64,000 nt of DNA from Salvelinus alpinus (GCF_045679555.1 NC_092098.1:16630538-16694537); one strand, 5' to 3'; counted from the stretch's first letter, positions 50,260 to 62,769 are shown. Notes: a model not told the origin generated them from the letters alone. Numbers and translations: made by a program.

Positions 50260-50659
50260 CTTTAATATTGGAACTAAGATGTTGTCATAATTCTACATCA
50301 CCCCCAGGGGGCAGAGGTTCTGATAAAATTACTAACTTTGTCCTGTTTTAGATTGTAGTGGGAGGGTTCAGATTTTTTATTAAAAGCTCAATTCTGAAGA
50401 TTTTGACAAGGTAAATACTGATGACATTAATGGTGCTGTGAATCATTATAATTACATGAAGTGTATTCAAATGACTGGGAGTTCCAGGTGGTTAGAAATA
50501 GGCTAGTAGGCCGGTCGACAGATTGTTCTGGCTGGGATGTCTGGTCTAATCCATCGTCTACAGATTCCCCTCACTTGCTGCTACAAGCAAGTTGACAAAT
50601 CTGAAGCCACCAGCAGAGGCCAATTGGTGATATACACTACAAAGACACGGCTGTTGCAA

Positions 50660-50930
<271 letters not shown>

Positions 50931-52970
50931 GTGAAGAACATGCAAACAGTTTTTTTTCACATTGAGATGCAAACACGAGTCACTGAGCCACTTTGTACCC
51001 TGGACCATTACAGTAGTGAGTTCTTGTGCAGCTTGTTGTTTGCTCTTTGCATGCACATATATCACTGTATCATCTGCATACATTTGAACTTCAGACCCAG
51101 TACAGACAGAAGGCAGATCATTAATGTACAGGCTGAACAGGAGGGGCCCCAGTATTGACCCTTGGGGAACACCCACATCATAGCTAAGAGTGGGCGACAG
51201 CTCATTGCTCACTCTGACACACTGAGTTCTGCCTTCAAGGTATGATTTCATCCATCTCAAGGCATCGGGGGAAAAGTTTAACTTGGACAATTTTGTGATG
51301 AGAATCTCATGGTTAACAGTATCAAAAGCCTTCCCTAGGTCCAGAAACACAGCCCCAACAACGCCCCATTGTCCATCTTGGACTTCACATTTTCCAGAAG
51401 AAAGCAGTTGGCCGTTTCTGTGGAGTGTTTTCGCTCTGAAGCCAAACTGCATGGAGTGTAATGTGAAGGGGCTGTTGAGGTGGGCAATCAGTTGTTCTGC
51501 TACACACTCTTCAACAACCTTTGACACCATAGGTGCCTGTAGTTACTCACGTCAGCAGGGTCGCATGATTTAAAGATGGCCGTTATTATGGCCGACTTCC
51601 ATACCCTTGGAAACACCCCGAGACCAATAGATGTGTTGGTGACCTTAGTAATGGGACCAATGAGTGACTCTCTGTAGTTTTTAAGAAAGGTAGAGTCCAG
51701 CCCAAACACATCTTTGGCTTTAGAGTTCTTCAGTGAGCTAATCACCTTGTTCACCTTTGACTCAGAAGCCTCCCTTATGATGAAGACAGGTTGAGCGTCA
51801 TTCACTAGCACTGAGCCCAAGAAACCAGTGGAGGGGTTCTGTGTCAGTACCCTGACAGAGTCAATAAAGTAGGAATTGAAGGCTATTGCTATTTCGACTG
51901 CATCCTGTGTTAGATTGTTATTCAACATGATTTCTAGTATTTTTGCAGTGTTAATATGGTCTTTCCCTGTTAACTTTTTTAGATTCTCCCAGATCAATTT
52001 AGAATCAATTTGATCAATTTGCAAATCCTGGAATGAGTAGGTGTTCAACCTCTCTTTTAAAAAGCATGTGAAAAAGGTAATAAAAATAACCAAATTCAAC
52101 CTAGCTAATTTCCAATTTATACAAAATTGTTTGACTATTGTTTGCTACAGAGGTAGCAAAACTGTACTTCAAATCTATGATACTCCCCCACTTAACATAC
52201 TGCTTGACTAGTTGGGCCCAAGCTTGCTGTACAACATTAAAACCTATTCAGTCTGTCTACAAACAGGCTCTCAAAGTGCTTGATAGGAAGCCCAATAGCC
52301 ATCATCACTGTTACATCTTCAGAAAGCATGAGCTCCTGAGTTGTGAAAATCTTGTGCAATACACCGATGCATGTTTTGTATTCAAGATCCTAAATGGCCT
52401 GGCTCCCCCTCCACTCAGTATTTTTGTTAAACAGAAAACCCAAACATATGGCAGCAGATCCACAAGGTCTGCCATGAGAGGTGACTGTATAGTTCCCTTA
52501 AGGAAAAGCACCTTTAGTAAATCCACTTTCTCTGTGAGAGCTTCCCATGTCTGGAATACACTGCCATCAGACACACATAACTGCACCACATATCACACTT
52601 TCACAAAATGCATGAAGACATGGCTAATGGTCAATCAGATTTGTGAACATAATCCCTAGCTGTGTATTGCCACTATCCACGTTGTCTGTTGTCTGTAGCT
52701 TGTGAGGTGTGGAAACACTTTGCTGCTTTTATGAATTTTGTCTTGCTGCTTTTTGTTCTATGTTGCTCTGTCTGTATGCTACGTCTTGCTTGTCCTATGT
52801 TGCTCTGCGTGTGCTCACTGCTCAATGATTGTCTATATTGTAATTGTTTTTAATAACCTGCCCAGGAACTGCGGTTGAAAATTAGCCGGCTGGCTAAAAC
52901 CGGCACTTTTACTGAAACGTTGATTAATGTGCACTGTCCCTGTAAAAATAAAATCAACTCAACTCAACTG
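50931..52970. mobile_element. LINE-F with 5' inversion (twin priming)
   Basis: 50,931-52,099 reads minus: [103 protein letters not shown] (catalytic YADD near 51,085). 52,138-52,659 reads plus: AKLYFKSMILPHLTYCLTSW, ILNGLAPPPLSIFV, FSVRASHVWNTLPSD, the C-terminal part of the same ORF2. The tail ends AAAATAAAATCAACTCAACT. Opposite orientation of the 5' and 3' parts of one copy is the signature of twin priming. Confidence 0.85.
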
Positions 52971-53379
52971 CCACCAGTCATTTTTCACTCCGCTATTTAA
53001 GAGGTCGCTTGGTGGTTGCGTAGGGGTGCTTTCAATCTATGGTGTGCATTCGTGCATGTATAAATACATTATTTATTGGGGGTGCTAGGCCTATTCTTTA
53101 CAGGGCTTCAGCACTGTCTTGCCCCTCCCTGGAGCTGCCCATGACTGCCTGGTTGTACCAAAATGATTTAGACCAGTGCTGCACAAGTTGGCCTTTCTTT
53201 CACTAAAACAGATGCCTATGCAACATTCTTTAGATTAGTGAAATGAGTTCATTTTGCAGCATGTGATTTGATATGCTTTCTGAGGAGACCAAAATGGCAT
53301 CTTATTCACAAAGAGCCCCTTCACACAGGGTCAAAGCATGGTAACATTACATGTCAACAAATTTGGATGACAAAGTATG

Positions 53380-53600
53380 TCAAATCAAAGTTTATTGGTC
53401 GCATACACAGTTTAGTAGATGTTAGGGTGGATTTATGCGAAATGCTTATGTTACTGGCTACTAACGATGCAGTAAAATGTCAATCAAGTACACAAATAAT
53501 ATAAATAATTAAAGAAATTTAAAACGAATCTAATTAACAACCCAAATAGCACTGTAACAGAATTTAATTTACAAAATACAAAGAATGGTATGTACAGCAG
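53380..53600 (-). repeat. Salmonid LINE-type 3' repeat
   Basis: TCAAATCAAAGTTTATTGGT... with GCGAAATGCTTATG. It resembles 62,770-62,870 and the start of 3,890-4,330: the same dispersed 3' end in reverse. Confidence 0.55.
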
Positions 53601-53606
53601 TAGATA

Positions 53607-54265
53607 CAGTGAGCTCCAAAAGTATTGGGACAGTGGCTATTTTTTTGTTGTTTTGGCTCAGTACTCCAGCACTTTGGATTTTAAATTATACAATAACTAT
53701 GAGGTCAAAGTGCAGTCTGTCAACTTTAATTTGAGGGTATTTTCCTCTATAGCGGGTGAACTGTTTCGAAATTACAGCACTTTTTGTACATTGTCCCCCA
53801 TTTCAGGGGACTAAAAGTATTGGGACAAATTCACTTATATGTGTATTAAAGTAGTAAAAAATTCAGTGTTTGGTCCCATATTCCTAGCACGCAATGATTA
53901 CATCAAGCTTGTGACTCTACAAACTTGTTTGGTTGCATTTGCTGTTTGTTTTGCTTGTGTTTCAGAATATTTTGTTCCAATAGAAATGAATGATTAATAA
54001 TGTATTGTGTCATTTTGGAGTCCCTTTTATTGTAAATAAGAATAGAATATGTTTCTAAACACTTTACATTCATGTGGATGCTACCATGGTTACGGATAGT
54101 CCTGAATGAATCGTGAATAATGTTGAGTGAGAAAGTTACAGATGCACAAATATCATACCCCCAAGACATGCTAACCTCTCACCACTACAATAACAGTGAA
54201 GGTGTAGCATTTCTGGATCGGTAGGATATTTGTGCGTCTGTAACGTTCTCACTCATCATTATAGA
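53607..54265. mobile_element. Non-autonomous TIR element, right arm truncated
   Basis: After TA, CAGTGAGCTCCAAAAGTATT; a second TAAAAGTATTGGGACA occurs at 53,812. An internal inverted repeat pairs 54,117-54,156 with 54,227-54,265. No transposase. Recognised as a common salmonid repeat from memory. Confidence 0.6.
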
Positions 54266-54535
54266 ACGGCAGCAAAAAGAGCTTCTATTTTCATGTTGCT
54301 TATGAGTGCATTTCACACTTCTTTTGGATTATAATTGGATTTTAAGGCTCGTATGAATGTCCTGCTTAATATAATGTTTGTCTCATCATCCCAAATCAAT
54401 TGATTTATACTTTTAATAAATGGCTCTTTGGCTAGCTTTTGCAATAGCCAATTTCAATGAGCGTTAGCATTCTAGCTAACAACTGCTGCATCCCAAATAG
54501 TTTATTTGCAAAGATCACAACCAAATATAATGTTA

Positions 54536-54805
54536 TGCTTCAATCACACCAACAGTGTTTTTGTGCAAAATAGTAAGCAGCATCATCTGGATATGTATGC
54601 AACAAAAGTTCAACATTCACCTTCTGCTACCATTTCTGTCAAGACGTCTACGCATACAGTTTGATGCATACATTATACACCACACCGAACGCACTGCAAC
54701 TGCCTGTGCAACGCAATGCTGCGAGGCAAACGCAGCCATTTCATTGGAAATTAATGCAATTCTGGTGTACCAAAATGCAATAACGCTGTCGGTGTGATCG
54801 GAGCG
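54536..54805. mobile_element. Palindromic MITE M1
   Basis: Starts TGCTTCAATCACACCAACAG and ends CTGTCGGTGTGATCGGAGCG, with TTA on both sides (54,533-54,535; 54,806-54,808). The interior, including CGAACGCACTGCAACTGCC, is shared with the centre of the next element and, inverted, with 56,974-57,238. A TTA duplication hints at a Harbinger-type origin. Confidence 0.65.
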
Positions 54806-54939
54806 TTAGAGACTGTTCAAGCAAGAATCAAAACATAATTGTAAGCGTACGAGAACCCCAAAAACATATTTTGTTTAGATGTAATAAAAACGTAAATCTA
54901 GGCTATGTTGAATGGGCGTAGATTGCGATGGCTTTCTAA

Positions 54940-56584
54940 TGCTTCGAACACACCGGCTGCGTCGTTGCATCACTGCTGCATAACATTTTGCGCAGCTAGG
55001 CAACTATACTGATGCAGGTACCTTTTGGAAATGGTCGCATGCGGTTGGACACATGGAAGAGAGAATAATTTTCGCAGTATCCTCAAAACCGTGTCTTTTT
55101 GACACAACTGCTGACAGCTACAGGGACATAAACACAAAAAAATGCTGCTTGGAGACAAGTGTCCACGATAGTAGGATTGCCAGGTCAGTTTAGTAGTGAG
55201 CTTGTGCTAGATGTGGCTAGTTAGCGTTAGCTAGCTAGCTAACCTAGCCAATGAGGTGTGTGTGAAAGAAATAGTCAAATAAATAATAAATAAACCATCT
55301 CTGGAACCACACAGACCTGCGCTTTCGGCGGGGCTGGTCCCGGCCCAACAGCGCGATCAAGACCACCTTCCTCAACGTTGGTCTCATTGTTGAAAGAGCC
55401 TAAGCTGCTATCTTGACTATTTATTATTGCATTTTGCTCCAAAACTGCATTTGAGGGAAATTATATTATAGGCTCTCACAATTAATTTGTGGATGTCATC
55501 AAATAAATAATATACTTGGCAAATAAATTAATAAAACATTTAAATAAATTCTCCACTCAAACTGTTTTTATTATGTTATCACACATTTTTTTTACTGCAT
55601 ATGTGTGCAACAAAACTTGAACATTCACATTATGCTACTTTCTGTCAAGTAAATCTACGCATACAATTTGATGCATACGTTCGATAAATCGAACGTATGC
55701 ATCACACAGAACGCACTGCAACTGCCTCTGCAACGCAATGCTGCAAGGCAAACGCATCGAACAGTCGAACACACCGACTGCGTGGTTGCGTTTCGATACA
55801 CCAGAAGTACATTCATTTCCAATGGAACGCTGCATTTACCTTGCAGCATTGCGTTGCAGAGGCAGTTGCAGTGCGTTCTGTGTGGTGCGTTCTGTGTGGT
55901 GCATACGTTCGATAAATCGAACGTATGCATCAAATTGTATGAGTGGACTTGACAGAAAGTAGCAAAATATGAATGTCGTTTTTTTTTTGCATACACATTC
56001 AGTAAAAATTTGTGATTACATAAAAACAGTTTGATTGCATAATTTCTTTACATTTTTTATAAATTTATTTGCCAAGTATATTATTTATTCGATGACATCC
56101 TCAAATTAATTGTGAGAGCCTATAATATAATTTCCCTCAAATGCAGTTTTGGAGCGAAATGCAATAATAAATAGTAAAGATAGGCAGAGTAGGCTCTTTC
56201 AACAATGAGACCAACGTTGAGGAAGGTGGTCTTGATCGCGCTGTTGGGCCGGGATCAGCCCCGCCGAAAGCGCAGGTCTGTGTGGGTCTGCTAGCTAACG
56301 CTAACTAGCCACATCTAGCACAAGCTCACTACTAAACTGACCTGGCAATCCTACTATCGTGGACACTTGTCTCCAAGCAGCATTTTTTGTGTTTATGTCC
56401 CTGTAGCTGTCAGCAGTTGTGTCAAAAAGACACGGTTTTGAAGATACTGCGAAAATTATTCTCTCCTCCATGTGTCCAACCGCATGCGACCATTTGCAAA
56501 AGGTACCTGCATCAGTATAGTTGCCTAGCTGCGCAAAATGTTATGCAGCAGTGATGCAATAACACAGTCGGTGTGTTCGAAGCG
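54940..56584. mobile_element. 1.65-kb near-complete palindromic element P
   Basis: TGCTTCGAACACACCGGCTG at the left and CAGTCGGTGTGTTCGAAGCG at the right are TIR ends like those of M1. TAA precedes and TTA follows it. Nearly the entire element is an inverted repeat: for example 54,971-55,000 pairs with 56,524-56,553, and 55,673-55,700 with 55,901-55,928. About 70 bp near 55,245-55,313 is present only in the left arm. No protein of recognisable family; the overlapping open frames in the centre are by-products of the repeat. Confidence 0.7.
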
Positions 56585-56973
56585 TTACTGCCGCCAAGAG
56601 TCACGCATATCTCTGCGTGATGTCAGTGTGTCGTGTACTGGAAAAAGGTCTATAGGTTGCACCTCTGTCACTCGGTCGCATCATGTGGTTATTATGAATG
56701 TTCTCAACCTGCCCTCTATCGGTGGCACCATAGTGATGCCCTAAAGTGGTGATAAACACAGTCATTCTGGATTGAGGATACTGTTTAGTCGAAATTAAAC
56801 TATAGTGCCTGGAAATACGCTGACGTTGCTCAAATAGTCAAATATACAAGGGCTGCATAGCGAACATAACAAATACAACTGTTTATATGGATTCTCATGA
56901 CAATTTAAATTGGCATACGCTGCAGTGTATGGGAATTGACGCTGTTGACTGCGTCCCCTCTTGTGGTTTTGAG

Positions 56974-57238
56974 TGCTTCGAACACACCGACAGCTCATTG
57001 CATTTTGGTACACCAGTATTACATTCATTTCCAATGAAACGCTGCGTTTTCCTTGCAGCATTGCGTTGCAGAAGCAGTTGCAGTGCGTTCGGTGTGGTGC
57101 GTACGTTGACGTATGCGTCAAACTGTATGCGTAGACGTCTTGACAGAAATGGTAGCAGAAGGTGAATGTTGAACTTTTGTGGCATACATATCCAGATGAT
57201 GCTGCGTACTATTTTGCGCAATGTCGGTGTGTTCGAGT
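56974..57238. mobile_element. Palindromic MITE M4, inverted relative to M1
   Basis: TGCTTCGAACACACCGACAG ... TGTCGGTGTGTTCGAG. Reverse complement of M1 with moderate divergence; for example 54,561-54,600 pairs with 57,182-57,221. Confidence 0.65.
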
Positions 57239-57729
57239 GGGCTGCTTTCAGTACGTTTTTAATGTTCTGGAATGTTCAATTGAACGGAAACGGTGCTGTA
57301 CTGAACTACCAGTTGAAAACCAGAGAGGTTGGGGAACGTTGTCAGCATGGTCACTTCCCCTTAAATGCATCACTTATTGTTTCAAGCCACACCCACCAAA
57401 CGGGAGCAAATGCACTTCAACGTCTATTCAAGAACGTACAAGAACGTTTTGGGGAAATGTGTTGTTCAGTTCAAACCGTTCTCCAACGTAGCAAACGAGC
57501 AAGCGAACTGAACACACTTCTGATTTTATAGACTAGTAACATAGTAAACGTAAATCCGGGACACTCAAATGGGTATGTAATGTTCGGTGTGGTTACATAA
57601 GATTGATAGAACCTACTAGCAACCCAAAAGTTACGTGTTTGAATTTCACCACGGACAACTTTAGCATTTTAGCTAACTACTTACTACAACGCAAATCTAG
57701 CTTTGGCTTTGATAAATGCAACATGTAAA
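57239..57729. other. Repeat-like sequence, unclassified
   Basis: 57,240-57,535 has the feel of a dispersed repeat (GTTCAATTGAACGGAAACGG) but its ends were not found. 57,610-57,690 contains a tRNA-B-box-like GTTTGAATTTC and CACGGACAACTTTAGC, a partial SINE-like repeat. Confidence 0.35.
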
Positions 57730-58290
57730 GTGTTGGTCCCATGTTTTATGAGCTGAAATAAAATATCCCATACATTTTCCATGTACAAAAAGCTTATTTC
57801 TCTTAAATTTTGTGCACACATTTTAGTGAGCATTTCTCCTTTGTCAAGATAATCCATCCACCTGACAGGTGTGGCGTATCAAGAAGATGATTAAACAGCA
57901 TGATCATTACACAGCTGCACTTTGTGCTGTAGACAATCACAAGCACATGTAACCACACCAGCCCAGGACTTCCACATCCAACTTCTTTACATGCGGGATC
58001 GTCTGAGACCAGCCATCCGGACAGCTGATGAAACGGAGGAGTATTTCTGTCTGTAATAAAGCCCTTTTGTGGGGAAAAACGCATTCTGAGTGGGTAGGCC
58101 TGGCTCCCAAGTAGGTGGGCCTATGCCCTCCCAGGCCCACCCATAGCTGCGCTCCTTGCCCAGTCATGTGAAATCCATAGATTTGGGCCAAATTAATTAA
58201 TTTCAATTGACTGATTTCCTTATAGGAACTGTAACTCAGTAAAATCATTGAAATTGTTGCATGTTGCATTTATATTTTTGTTCTGTATAG
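57730..58290. mobile_element. Internally deleted DNA-transposon derivative
   Basis: Runs from GTTGGTCCCATGTTTTATGA to GTTGCATTTATATTTTTGTT. It includes a coding relic (57,945-58,050) resembling the start of a fish transposase (GDRLRPAIRTADETEE-like, + strand). Recognised as a dispersed fish repeat; termini approximate. Confidence 0.5.
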
Positions 58291-58400
58291 GTAAACAATA
58301 ATTGTTCTTATGTAATGGATAGACTGTATCATAATGTTGTCATAAGAAACACTATGTATATTATGTAACACTAGATACAGACCTTCCGACTTTACCAATT

Positions 58401-59080
58401 GGGGCGGCAGGTAGTCAAGTGGCTAGCCTCTTAAGGATTCGCCCTTTTCCCCCCAATTTTTGCCTAAAATTACATACCCAAATCTAACTGCCTGTAGCTC
58501 AGGCCCTGAAGCAAGGATATGCCAATTCTTGGTACCATTTGAAAGGAAACACTTTGAAGTTTGTGGAAATATTAAAGAATGGTAGGAGAATATAACACAA
58601 TAGATCTGGTAAAAGATACTATAAAGAAATAACCAACCGTTCTTTTGTATTTTTTTGTACCATCATCTTTAAAATGCAACAGAAAGGCCATAATGTATTA
58701 TTCCAGCCAGGTGCAATTTAGCAGTGTACGTGCAACGTTTTAGACTGATCCAATTAACCATTTAATTTCTGTTAAAAAAATTGTATCAAGACTGCCCAAA
58801 TGTGCCTAATTTGTTTATTAATAACTTTTCATGTTCAAAATTGTTCACTCTCCTCAAACAATAGCTGTAATAGCTACTGTAAATTGGACAGTGCAGTTAG
58901 ATTAACAAGAATTTAAGCTTTCTCCTAATATCAGATATGTCTATGTCCTGGGAAATGTTATTGTTACTTGTTTAGCGACGGGACTTGCAACCTCATGCTA
59001 ATCGCATTAGCCTACGTTAGCTCAACCGTCCCGTGGACGTTAACTGACTTGCCTAGATAAATATAGGTACAACATTAAAA
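58401..59080 (+). mobile_element. HpaI-type SINE split by another repeat
   Basis: 58,401-58,428 is an HpaI head (GGGGCGGCAGGTAGTCAAG). 59,038-59,075 is an HpaI tail (TTAACTGACTTGCCTAG...). Between them, 58,429-59,037 is a different dispersed salmonid repeat (TAAGGATTCGCCCTTTTCC ... CCGTCCCGTGGACG). The middle of the SINE is missing. Confidence 0.6.
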
Positions 59081-59599
59081 AAATATATATCATTAGCTAT
59101 TAAGGAACTCCCTCCCCTTTTCTCGCGCATTCAGCCCCCCCACTCCTCACTCCACAGACACATTCACAAATAGCAGCCAGTAGGCTACTCTATTCATACT
59201 GTAGGAACGAAAGGCTCATCTGTAGGTGAATGAGGGAAATATATTTTCTAAAGAACAATCTGCTAAGAGATCATTCATAGGTTGAAAGGCAAGCCCATTA
59301 TCCTTTTTTAAATATTAACAATTAAATATTTCCTAGGAGAAAAGAGGCAGGGAGGGACATAACAGGAAAAAAAGGTTACACAACAGCGTAGAATACCAGC
59401 ACATATTACGGACTGGAGTATTATATTGTACATATTGATGATGTACACAGATCGAATGGCTATCTGGTCTACTGTTACCATGCATTTTTCTTATAATGTA
59501 ACTGCAAAATGTTTATGGTTCTGTTTCTTCTGATCTAAAATCACAAGGCAGTGTGACATCACCGGTTTGTTATCTAAAGCCTGTCATTGATGAAAACAC

Positions 59600-59899
59600 A
59601 CGGCATTGGTCCAATCCCCCGTTTTTACATTCATACTAGTCGCCGCAAAGATTCTTGCAACGCACGCGCAGTAATGTTAGCTGTTTCTCAAAGCAGCATC
59701 AGTGCCTGCTTCATTTCATTGAGAAGGAGGATTCAAACTTCCGGTACTGTCATGGCGACATAGTGGTGTGTCTGCTAAAATAAAGAAAAATAACCCCATC
59801 AACATCGGATTTTGAGCATTAACTGGTTGCAAATTGCAGAGGAATCATTATTTATACGGATAATTCAGGTGGCCCATCGCGGCTCGCACCCGGCCGGCC
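59600..59899 (+). promoter_or_regulatory. nf1: nf1 promoter and 5' UTR
   Basis: CpG content rises here compared with flanks. An ETS-type site (ACTTCCGGT) lies at 59,737-59,745. A four-codon upstream frame (ATG GCG ACA TAG) is at 59,752-59,763. No TATA box is evident. The transcription start is not determined. Confidence 0.5.
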
Positions 59900-59959
59900 A
59901 TGGCGGCGCATAAACCCGTGGAATGGGTTCAGGCCGTAATTAGTAGATTCGACGAGCAG
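59900..59959 (+). CDS. nf1: Neurofibromin, coding exon 1
   Basis: ATG at 59,900 in GGCCATGGCGGCG context gives MAAHKPVEWVQAVISRFDEQ up to the donor CAG|GTAAGA. This is nearly identical to the start of vertebrate neurofibromin (two conservative changes from human by memory), and the 60-nt length equals the coding part of human exon 1. Neurofibromin is a large cytosolic Ras GTPase-activating protein that switches Ras off; the catalytic domain lies far downstream, outside the window. No exon 2 was found before 64,000, consistent with the long first intron of NF1 genes. Salmonids may carry more than one nf1 copy; which one this is cannot be told. Confidence 0.88.
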
Positions 59960-60997
59960 GTAAGAATAACACATCGTATCAGACATTGTGCCTCTGCCTT
60001 GTCCCTGTAACATCATGGAGGTCGTGGCTTTAGCGACGGGATCATTTGAAGAAAGCTGCAATGTCATGACTGGTGTGTTTTGTGCCGCTCTAGCTAGCTA
60101 GCTCAACACACCGCTCCTGCAGAGCCGCATCATCACACACAGGACTCGGGAGCAAGTGACAGCGACAGAGAGGGCGAAATAGCACATGGGCAAATTTATC
60201 CCAAACATTTGAGATACCATTTAAAATCCATAAGGATAATACCACGAGGATGTACTCTCTATATAAACAAAGGAGTCGACAGAGTACGCCTTTTGCTGTT
60301 TAAAAGGAAGAACTAGCTAGATGTAGACTTAAGCAGCGAGTTGTTAGCTTGGTTAGCAATGCATTCAGCTTCTGGCAGTAACACTGTGCTAACTATAGTT
60401 AGCTAGCTAGCCACTGCGAGCTTTGTTGCTAGCCAATTTGTCAACCTGAAGCTAGTGTCCAGTAATTAATGTGCAAATGCAATTTCCATTTACCTACCTA
60501 GTAACTCATCGTGGACTACAAATCAAATTGTTTGTCTATACTATAAATTGTTTGTTTATAGCCTGTTAGCTATTACAGTAGCAGCTAGCTAGTCATATCC
60601 TGTGTTATTTTAGCTGCGTCCAGTTTGTTTAGCCTACAGTGTGTGTGTGGACTTTTCTATGCAGACTGACAATCAGGTCTCATCCATTGCATTGGGAAAC
60701 ATTGGTGATGATGGGTATCGAAACTTGTTTCTGAATGAATTTATTGATCTACTTTACTCCCCTCGCAAAATCTCACCAATGTCTTAATTTTCCTTCTCGT
60801 TCATCATAGCTATCCTATATGATGCAGTATCAGTATGGGCTATGGTTGTACAGTACTAGGCTTGTATGCAAAGCAGTGATTTCATTGTATCATCCTTACA
60901 TGTGTTGCTTTCCCATGTTGACGTTTACATTGTAATGTATAGGCCTAGTTAGTCTGTGTAATTCTGATCAGTGACGTTTGTAGTATATTGCAGTATA

Positions 60998-61443
60998 CAC
61001 GGAGTGTACAAAACATTAGGAACACCTTCTCTTTCCATGACAGACTGACCAGGTGAAAGCTGTGATCCCTTAATGATGTCACCTTCAATCAGTGTAGTTG
61101 GGTAGGAGACAGGTTAAAGAAGGATTGTTATGCCTTGAGACGTGGATTGTGTGTGTGCGGCTATTCAGAGGGTAAATGGGCAATACAAAATATTTAAGTG
61201 CCTTTGAACGGGGTATGGTAGTAGGTGCCAGGCGCACCAGTTTGAGTGCGACAAGAACTGCAATGCTGCTGGGTTTCACACTCAATTGTTTGAGAAGCAT
61301 TGGAGTCAACATGGGCCAGCATCCCTATGGAATGCTTTTGACACCTTGTAGAGTCTATGCCCCTACAAGTTGAGGCTGTTCTGATGGCAAAAAGGATGCA
61401 CTCAATATTAGGAAAGTGTTCCTAATGTTTTGTTAACTCAGTG
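60998..61443. mobile_element. Non-autonomous mariner-type element
   Basis: TA-flanked (60,996-97; 61,444-45), with inverted termini GTGTACAAAACATTAGGAAC and GTTCCTAATGTTTTGTTAAC. It keeps a short coding relic (NTKYLSAFERGMVVGARRTS, from 61,176) like the N-terminus of a mariner-type transposase. 446 bp; cannot move itself. Confidence 0.75.
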
Positions 61444-62420
61444 TATATGTTATGCCTACATGATGAACCTATGGGATGGTAAATTCCATATATTTCATAT
61501 GTAAAAGTAAATATAGGCTAATGAACCTTATCAAATGACAAGTTAGTGGATTAGCGAACCGGAAATCTCAGTCCTGGGAGCATTAGTTTTTGTGCTTGTT
61601 CATTGTTGCAAGAGGAAAGTGACTTGTGTGACCATATTGGCACACACTTCTAATTTGTTTACACATTCAATTACTATCAACTATTTCTTTAGTATAAAAA
61701 CTCCAGTGGATATGAGAGATTAGTAATTGTAGATGTTTAGGCTACTGTGTCCAAGTTGGTTTGTTTTGGGTATGTGGTTACTTCAAACCTCCATGCAGGG
61801 CAGGCTAATCGGATGAATGGTTAATTTTAACCGTTCTATCTAAGCTGTTGGTATACACATCAGTGACATTCCTACAGTGTATGACATGAGGAGGTTAGAC
61901 AGTATGCAACAGGCCGGATGTCTAGGTTATTGAGACAGTATCACAACACTTGGTTTCTGAGATCCGCTATTCATAGTTTTGACAGGGTTTCCGGTAGCAT
62001 AGTCCTAACTAGTCCAATGTCCCCAGTAATCTCCGTCTTCCAGGGTTGGGATAGTCTGAGGACTGTTCCACCTAAGATCAAGCCGATAGGCCTACCTGTC
62101 CCTTGTAGCAGATATCCTGTTGAAGTTGTGCCCCCCCTATCCATTAGCTCACTGTTCTGGCTTGGAAGGCCAAGTGGCTGGGTGTGGCTCATTGCACTTT
62201 GATGAAGGTTTAATGGAGATTAGGCCTAATTTGCTGTTAAGCCTATTGATACCACTTTGTAATCATTAAAGAGGGTTTTGTATGTTGGCTTCTGGTTGGA
62301 TTGAGACTGCTTTCTGTCAGAATCAGCTTTGAGATTAGCAGCTCAACCCTCGACTGTGACGTTATAGGTTAGGCTGTATCACCTTTCCTTTTGAGCTTGA
62401 CCCGTTGAGGCCAGAGCATT

Positions 62421-62610
62421 GGGGCGGCAGGTAGCCTAGTGGTTAGAGTTTTGGACTAGTAACCGAAAGATTATCCCCGAGCTGACAAGGTAAAAATCTG
62501 TCGTTCTGCCCCCGAACAAGGCAGTTAACCCACTGTTCCAAGGCCGTCATTGAAAACAAGAATTTGTTCTTAACTGACTTGCCTAGTTAAATAAAGGTAC
62601 ATATAAAAAA
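62421..62610 (+). mobile_element. HpaI SINE with deleted B-box region
   Basis: GGGGCGGCAGGTAGCCTAG head, GTAACCGAAAGATT then directly CCCCGAGCTGACAAGG (about 12 bp of the B box lost), AAAATCTGTCGTTCTGCCC body, CTTGCCTAGTTAAATAAAGG tail. In nf1 intron 1. Confidence 0.88.
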
Positions 62611-62769
62611 AAATGATGTTATTACCGTATAAATAATCCAACCCTCACTTTTCTAAATCCAAGGTAGGCTACTTTCCTCATGCAAAATTCAAGAATAATG
62701 TAGTGTGTAAATGTGTGAAGGGGATTCCAGTCAAGCAGATTATTTTCCCCTGTTGTGTAAACAACATAT

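Noticed and set aside
52138-52659. 173-codon open frame that could pass as a host gene
   Set aside because: Contains the ILNGLAPPP and HVWNTLPSD blocks of a LINE ORF2 C-terminus and sits beside its inverted RT.
55655-55996. Overlapping open frames of about 100 codons on both strands
   Set aside because: They read the same inverted repeat from each side; composition reflects the palindrome, not protein coding.
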